A model generated the notes under the pieces. That model was not told where the DNA came from. It made no database searches and worked only from the letters and a program-made list of their open reading frames with translations. From Rubrivivax albus (lineage in GTDB: Bacteria; Pseudomonadota; Gammaproteobacteria; Burkholderiales; Burkholderiaceae_C), in NCBI RefSeq assembly GCF_004016515.1, contig NZ_SACT01000002.1, forward strand, positions 434,001 through 498,000: 64,000 nucleotides of DNA. Direction: 5' to 3'. Position 1 is the first letter of the stretch. The number at the start of each line of letters is the position of its first letter. This document shows, piece by piece, positions 60,181 through 64,000 of the stretch. Made by a program: the position numbers and the translations under genes.

Positions 60181-61118
60181 GGCTGTCGCGCGCGCCAGTC
60201 GGCCAGCGCCGGCAGCAGGTCCTGCAGCGCCTGGAACGGCAGCACGCCGTCCACCGGCCGGCGGTGCAGCGCCGGCGCGTTGCCGCCCACCCACAGCGCC
60301 ACGCCGACGGGCAGCTTGTCGCGCAGCTCGGCCAAGGCATCGACCATCGGCGTGGTCCCGGTGGTGCCACTGCAGGCCAGCAGGACGATGTCGACGCGGT
60401 AGGCGTCGGCCGCCAGCACCAGGTCCCAGACCGGCGTCTGCGGCCCCAGCGGCACGCAGACCGCCCCTTCGGTGGCCAGCAGCGCTTCGGCGAGCAGCAG
60501 GGCCAGCGCATGCGGCTCGCCCGGCAACGTGGCCAGAAGCACCCGCGGCGTGGCCAGCGGCTCGGCCGGTGGCAGTGCAGCCAGCGCACCGCGCAGCACC
60601 GACTGCAGCACCTCGGTACAGGCGTGCTCCTCGAACACCTGCATCTGCCCTCGCAGCCAGGCGTCACCGATGGCGCGGGTCAGCGGCACCGCGCGCTCGA
60701 GCACGAAGGCCGGCAGGCCCAGGCGGGCCATGTCCCGCCCGAGTTGGCGGCGCAGGCCGATCAGGTCGTGCTGGCGGATGAGCGCCAGGCACTCGTCCAC
60801 CGACTCGGCGCTGCCCGGCGCCAGCGGAGTGGCCGGCAGCACCTCGGCGCCGCTGGCGTCGACCAGGCGCTGCAAGTCGTCGACCTCCAGGGCCACCACG
60901 CGCCCCGGGCGGTGCCCCACGTCCAGCAGCCGCTTGACCAGGCGCAGCCGCTCGACCTGTTCCAGCGGGTAGGCACGTTCGCCACTGCCGTCGCGTTCGG
61001 GGTTGGGAAAGCCGTAGCGGCGCTCCCACACACGCAGCGTGTCCTTGCTCAGCCCGGTGTCGCGCTCGACCGCGGCGATGGACAAGGTGAGGACACTGCG
61101 GGAGGTCGGATCGGTCAT
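60177..61118 (-). CDS. MerR regulator with adenosylcobalamin photoreceptor domain (CarH/LitR type)
   Basis: 313 residues. N-terminal MerR helix-turn-helix (LSIAAVERDTGLSKDTLRVW ... RRYGFPNPERDG), a four-helix bundle, then a Rossmann-like cobalamin-binding domain. The CarH/LitR hallmark W-x9-EH is exact: Trp154, Glu164, His165. A lower-ligand motif ExHxxA is at 201-206 (EPHALA), 38 residues later, close to the 35 of Thermus CarH. Such proteins repress their targets in the dark as AdoB12 tetramers and release DNA on light. GGAGCC precedes the ATG. It is divergent from the FAD oxidoreductase/DUF1365/CFA genes, its probable targets. Confidence 0.88.
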   Translation of the reverse strand: MTDPTSRSVLTLSIAAVERDTGLSKDTLRVWERRYGFPNPERDGSGERAYPLEQVERLRLVKRLLDVGHRPGRVVALEVDDLQRLVDASGAEVLPATPLAPGSAESVDECLALIRQHDLIGLRRQLGRDMARLGLPAFVLERAVPLTRAIGDAWLRGQMQVFEEHACTEVLQSVLRGALAALPPAEPLATPRVLLATLPGEPHALALLLAEALLATEGAVCVPLGPQTPVWDLVLAADAYRVDIVLLACSGTTGTTPMVDALAELRDKLPVGVALWVGGNAPALHRRPVDGVLPFQALQDLLPALADWRARQP

Positions 61119-61619
61119 CAAGGCTCCTTGCGGCGTTTGTCCAGGACAGACTGGCCAACTGTGTCGCAGCAGGCAGTCTATACCGATCAGTTCATTTCTG
61201 ATACCTTGCGGTCTAAAGTCGCATCCGATCCGAAGCCAGCCGCGTAGGAAGACTGGCAAGCTCCCGCCCGTTGCACCGCCAGTCCAGCCGATGCGCCGGC
61301 AGAACCCGAGTGGCCAGCAGGGTCAAGGGTCCTCGATCTTGTCCGAACAACACTACTCAGTCACATTACGACTGTCGAGTTCACGCCCAATCCGCACCAT
61401 GACAAGCCTCGCAGGGAACTTCAGCGCACCGGTCGGGTCACATCGGCCATGGTGTGACGGCCTGCAGCATGGTCTGCGGTGTGACGCCAAAACGGTTTTC
61501 CTGCCGCGCAGCCGCCGTGACGCCACGGCTGCAATCCCGGGGTTCCTCTCCTCCTCCTCCCTCCCTCCCTCGTTGACCCCGGGGCGCTGCGCGGCAGATC
61601 TTCTTCCGGCGGGGGGCGC
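61119..61619. other. 501-bp divergent regulatory region
   Basis: No convincing gene: the open frames crossing it lack ribosome sites and family resemblance. G+C is visibly lower than in neighbours around 61150-61400. I see TATAGA on the minus strand near 61178 as a possible -10 for the MerR gene, repeated TGTGACG(G/C)C words (about 61453-61530) and a pyrimidine tract near 61545-61570. CarH-type operators may be here, but I could not fix a palindrome. Confidence 0.5.
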
Positions 61620-62942
61620 ATGATGCGCCGCGTCGCCGTCATCGGTTCCGGCGTCTCCGGTCTGGCGGTCGCGCACCGCCTGGCCGGCGAGGCGCAGGTC
61701 ACGCTGTTCGAGGCCGCCGACTGGTTCGGCGGCCACGCGCACACGGTGGACATCACGCTGCCGACGCCGCAGGGCCCGGTCACCCATGGTGTGGACACCG
61801 GCTTCCTGGTTTTCAACCACCGCACGTATCCGAACCTGGTGCGCCTGTTCGAGACGCTGGGCGTGGAGACGGCGGCGTCGGACATGTCGTTCTCCGTCCA
61901 GGCCCGCGCGTCGGGCCTGGAATGGAGCGGTTCCGATCTGAACAGCGTCTTCGCCCAGCGCCGCAATCTGCTGCGCCCGGCCTTCCTGCGCATGCTGGCG
62001 GAGATCATGCGCTTCAACCGGCTGACCACCGCCATCGCGCAGGCCAGCCGCGAGCAGGAACTGCAGGAGCCGATCGGTGACTTCCTGGACCGGCACGGCT
62101 TCGGCGCCACCTTCCGGGCCTGGTACTTCCTGCCGATGATCGGCTGCATCTGGTCCTGCCCCACCGACCAGATGCTGCGCTTCCCGGTGGCGACGATGAT
62201 CCGGTTCTGCCACAACCACGGGCTCATCCAGGTCAGCGACCGGCCGCAGTGGCACACGGTGCGCGGCGGCTCCAAGCACTACGTGCAGCGGATGCTCCAG
62301 CGCATCCCCGACGCTCGCCTTCGCACACCGGTGCGCGGCATCAAGCGCCTGCCGCCCGGCCAGGGCCACGCCGGGGTGATGGTGCGCACCGACACCGGCA
62401 GCGAGCACTTCGACGACGTCGTGCTGGCCTGCCACAGCGACCAGGCCCTGGCCCTGCTGGACGACGCCACGCCCGGCGAACGGGCGGTGCTCGGCCGCAT
62501 CCGCTACCACGGCAACCGCGCGCTGCTGCACACCGACGCGTCGGTGATGCCCAGCCGCCGCCGCGCCTGGGCGGCCTGGAACTACGAGCGTGCCGGCGAC
62601 CTGCAGCAGGAGCAGGCCGCGGTCTGCCTGCACTACTGGATCAACCGGCTGCAGCCCCTGCCGTGGTCCACGCCGGTGATCGTGTCGATGAATCCGGCAC
62701 GGCCGATCGACCCGGCCACCGTGCTCGGCGAATGGCACTACGACCACCCGGTGTTCGACCTCGCCGCCATCGAGGCGCAGCGCCAGCTGCCGCAGATCCA
62801 GGGCCGGTCGCACGTGTGGTTCTGCGGCGCCTGGGCGCGCTACGGCTTCCACGAGGACGGCCTGTCGTCGGGCCTCGAGGTGGCCACCGCGCTGCGCGCG
62901 CGCTGGGCCGAGATGCCGGCCGACACCGCGAGGGCGGCGTGA
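61620..62942 (+). CDS. FAD-dependent amine-oxidase-fold oxidoreductase
   Basis: 440 residues. Dinucleotide motif VAVIGSGVSGLAVAHRL at the N-terminus and VDTGFLVFNHRTYPNL shortly after, a hallmark of the family that accompanies DUF1365 and CFA-synthase genes. The C-terminal FAD contact is WFCGAWARYGFHEDGLSSGLEVA. It is likely a lipid-directed desaturase or oxidase. Two ATGs (61620 and 61623) follow a GGGGGG stretch. It overlaps the DUF1365 gene by 4 nt (GTGA) and is divergent from the CarH/LitR-type regulator. Confidence 0.88.
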   Translation: MMRRVAVIGSGVSGLAVAHRLAGEAQVTLFEAADWFGGHAHTVDITLPTPQGPVTHGVDTGFLVFNHRTYPNLVRLFETLGVETAASDMSFSVQARASGLEWSGSDLNSVFAQRRNLLRPAFLRMLAEIMRFNRLTTAIAQASREQELQEPIGDFLDRHGFGATFRAWYFLPMIGCIWSCPTDQMLRFPVATMIRFCHNHGLIQVSDRPQWHTVRGGSKHYVQRMLQRIPDARLRTPVRGIKRLPPGQGHAGVMVRTDTGSEHFDDVVLACHSDQALALLDDATPGERAVLGRIRYHGNRALLHTDASVMPSRRRAWAAWNYERAGDLQQEQAAVCLHYWINRLQPLPWSTPVIVSMNPARPIDPATVLGEWHYDHPVFDLAAIEAQRQLPQIQGRSHVWFCGAWARYGFHEDGLSSGLEVATALRARWAEMPADTARAA

Positions 62943-63703
62943 GCCTTCCGCCGCCCGCACAGCCCCTGCTGGCCACCGGCGAGGTGCGCCACACGCGGCT
63001 GCGTCCGGCGCGGCACGCCTTCGCGTACCGCAACTGGTTCGTGCTGCTGCCGATGCGCGCGCTGCGCCGGCAGCCCGCCGCGTCGCTGCCGCGCAACCGC
63101 GCCGGGCTGGTCAGCTTCCACGACGCCGACCACGGCGACGGCAGCGCCGACGCGCTGGCCTGGGCCGAAGGCCTGCTGTCCGCCGAGGGGATCGACGACG
63201 CCGACGGCGAAATCTGGCTGCAGACCTACCCCCGCGTGCTGGGTTATGCCTTCAAGCCGGTGAGCTTCTGGTACTGCCACCGCGCCGACGGCACGCTGGC
63301 GGCGGTGCTGGCCGAGGTGAACAACACCTTCGGCGAACGCCACGTCTACCTGCTGGCCGGCCCGCAGCTGGGTTTCGGCCGCGAGCAGCAGGCACGCAAG
63401 GTCTTCCACGTCTCGCCCTTCTGCCGCGTCGAAGGGCGTTACCGCTTCCGCTTCATGCGCACCGCCGACCGCATCGTCGCCCGGGTGGATCACGACGACG
63501 ACACTGGCGCCCTGCTGCAGACCAGCGTCAGCGGCCGCCTGGAACCGCTCACCGCTGCCGCCACGCGCCGCGCGCTGCTGGGCATGCCGCTGATGACGCT
63601 GGGCGTGATCGCCCGCATCCACTGGCAGGCCCTGAAGCTCTGGCGCAAGCGCGTGCCCTTCTTCACCAAGCCCGAACCGCCGCAGGCCTTCGTCTCACGT
63701 TGA
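62939..63703 (+). CDS. DUF1365 protein
   Basis: 254 residues from a GTG that overlaps the upstream stop. Conserved DUF1365 stretches: TGEVRHTRLRPARHAFAYR at the N-terminus, PRVLGYAFKPVSFWYCHR in the middle and AEVNNTFGERHVYLL. The C-terminal part ends in a membrane-associating helix and LWRKRVPFFTKP. Function unknown, but it nearly always lies between an FAD oxidoreductase and a CFA-synthase-like gene, as here, and is presumed to act in the same lipid-modification pathway. Confidence 0.9.
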   Translation: MSLPPPAQPLLATGEVRHTRLRPARHAFAYRNWFVLLPMRALRRQPAASLPRNRAGLVSFHDADHGDGSADALAWAEGLLSAEGIDDADGEIWLQTYPRVLGYAFKPVSFWYCHRADGTLAAVLAEVNNTFGERHVYLLAGPQLGFGREQQARKVFHVSPFCRVEGRYRFRFMRTADRIVARVDHDDDTGALLQTSVSGRLEPLTAAATRRALLGMPLMTLGVIARIHWQALKLWRKRVPFFTKPEPPQAFVSR

Positions 63704-63711
63704 CCTCACCG

Positions 63712-64000
63712 ATGCACGCCAACACCACCACCGCGCCCCACACGCTGCCCGCCGGCACGCCGGCTTCGGCACGCCGCATCCTGGCCCTGCTGCAGCGCCT
63801 GCCCGTGGGCACGCTGGACCTGCAGATGCCCGATGGCACGCAGGCCCGCTTCGGCCGTGGCGCCGAGCCGCGGGCGGCGATCCGCCTGTTCGACTGGACC
63901 GCCTGCAGCATGGCGCTCAAGCGCGGCGACATCGGATTCGCCGAAGCCTTCATCGAAGGCCGCTGGACGAGCCCCGACATCGTGGCGCTGCTGAAGCTGT
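63712..64000 (+). CDS. Cyclopropane-fatty-acyl-phospholipid synthase-like methyltransferase, 5' part (cut by window end)
   Basis: The first 96 residues are visible: MHANTTTAPHTLPAG, then an N-terminal domain ending in GDIGFAEAFIEGRWTSPDIV, the pattern at the start of the CFA synthase family. The SAM-binding methyltransferase domain lies beyond the window. It begins 8 nt after DUF1365 and belongs to the same operon. It would methylate unsaturated acyl chains of membrane phospholipids, giving cyclopropane or methyl-branched products. Confidence 0.88.
   Translation, partial: MHANTTTAPHTLPAGTPASARRILALLQRLPVGTLDLQMPDGTQARFGRGAEPRAAIRLFDWTACSMALKRGDIGFAEAFIEGRWTSPDIVALLKL

Noticed and set aside
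61039..61623. Open frame of 194 codons across the divergent regulatory region
   Set aside because: It overlaps the MerR start antisense, has no ribosome site, and its translation is a low-complexity Ser/Pro/Arg mix without family resemblance.

Overview
The window is about 70% G+C chromosomal DNA with dense, tightly overlapping operons. It suggests a free-living betaproteobacterium of the order Burkholderiales, in the Rubrivivax/Leptothrix/Ideonella-like group. The evidence is the codon composition, the gene complement (DUF2783 next to hmgA, PhoX with a pst-pho cluster, YhdP, GlnE, a SET-domain protein beside topB) and the neighbourhood style. I see no rRNA, tRNA, CRISPR array, insertion sequence or prophage. 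Both ends cut genes: a YeeE/YedE transporter at the left and a cyclopropane-fatty-acid synthase at the right.

Region by region. 1-2142: YeeE/YedE sulfur transporter end, a DUF1615 lipoprotein and a YkgJ-type Cys-cluster protein. 2218-5285: DevBCA-type tripartite ABC exporter. 5357-12245: IclR regulator divergent from a six-gene homogentisate operon (MBL-fold protein, VOC protein, FAD monooxygenase, DUF2783, hmgA, fahA), with a palindromic operator in the shared promoter. 12338-14987: SoxH-like MBL protein, thioredoxin-like protein, two c-type cytochromes and a Cys-bearing ArsR regulator, headed by an ATTC-N8-GAAT operator; this looks like a reactive-sulfur-responsive operon. 15118-20074: secreted alpha/beta hydrolase, LemA, proA, an AEC transporter and a DUF3617 protein. 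20088-24692: topB and a SET-domain gene diverging around a Z-DNA-type tract, then birA and a small protein. 24676-28200: two subtilisin-family proteases. 28278-32324: tkt, a three-module cysteine-paired protein and gap. 32461-35752: hemerythrin, a stem-loop cluster, a triple-PAS protein with a degenerate GGDEF domain, and a MurU-like nucleotidyltransferase.

35753-46664 is a complete phosphate-starvation block, all on the minus strand: phoX, a second OmpR-type regulator, pstS, pstC, pstA, pstB, phoU, phoB, phoR. Three Pho boxes precede phoX, the extra regulator and pstS. phoB and phoR are separated by three 62-bp tandem repeats that form a chain of 21-codon mini-ORFs joined by 4-nt stop/start overlaps.

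46675-60151 holds mostly housekeeping genes: aldo-keto reductase, TlpA-like protein, UbiH-like monooxygenase, a nitrilase-family amidase, the giant YhdP, glnE, a rhombosortase, an EamA transporter and a GST. The rhombosortase is the expected processing enzyme for the GlyGly-CTERM tail of the protease at 24676-26646. 60177-64000 carries a MerR regulator with the residues of the adenosylcobalamin photoreceptors CarH/LitR, divergent from an FAD oxidoreductase, a DUF1365 protein and a CFA-synthase-like gene; this is a probable light-responsive membrane-lipid modification locus.

The most notable signals are the B12/light lipid locus, the MBL protein whose second metal site is lost, the tandem-repeat mini-ORF chain in phoBR, the three Pho boxes with a second regulator, the sulfur-type operator, the rhombosortase/substrate pair and the three-module Cys-paired protein between tkt and gap.
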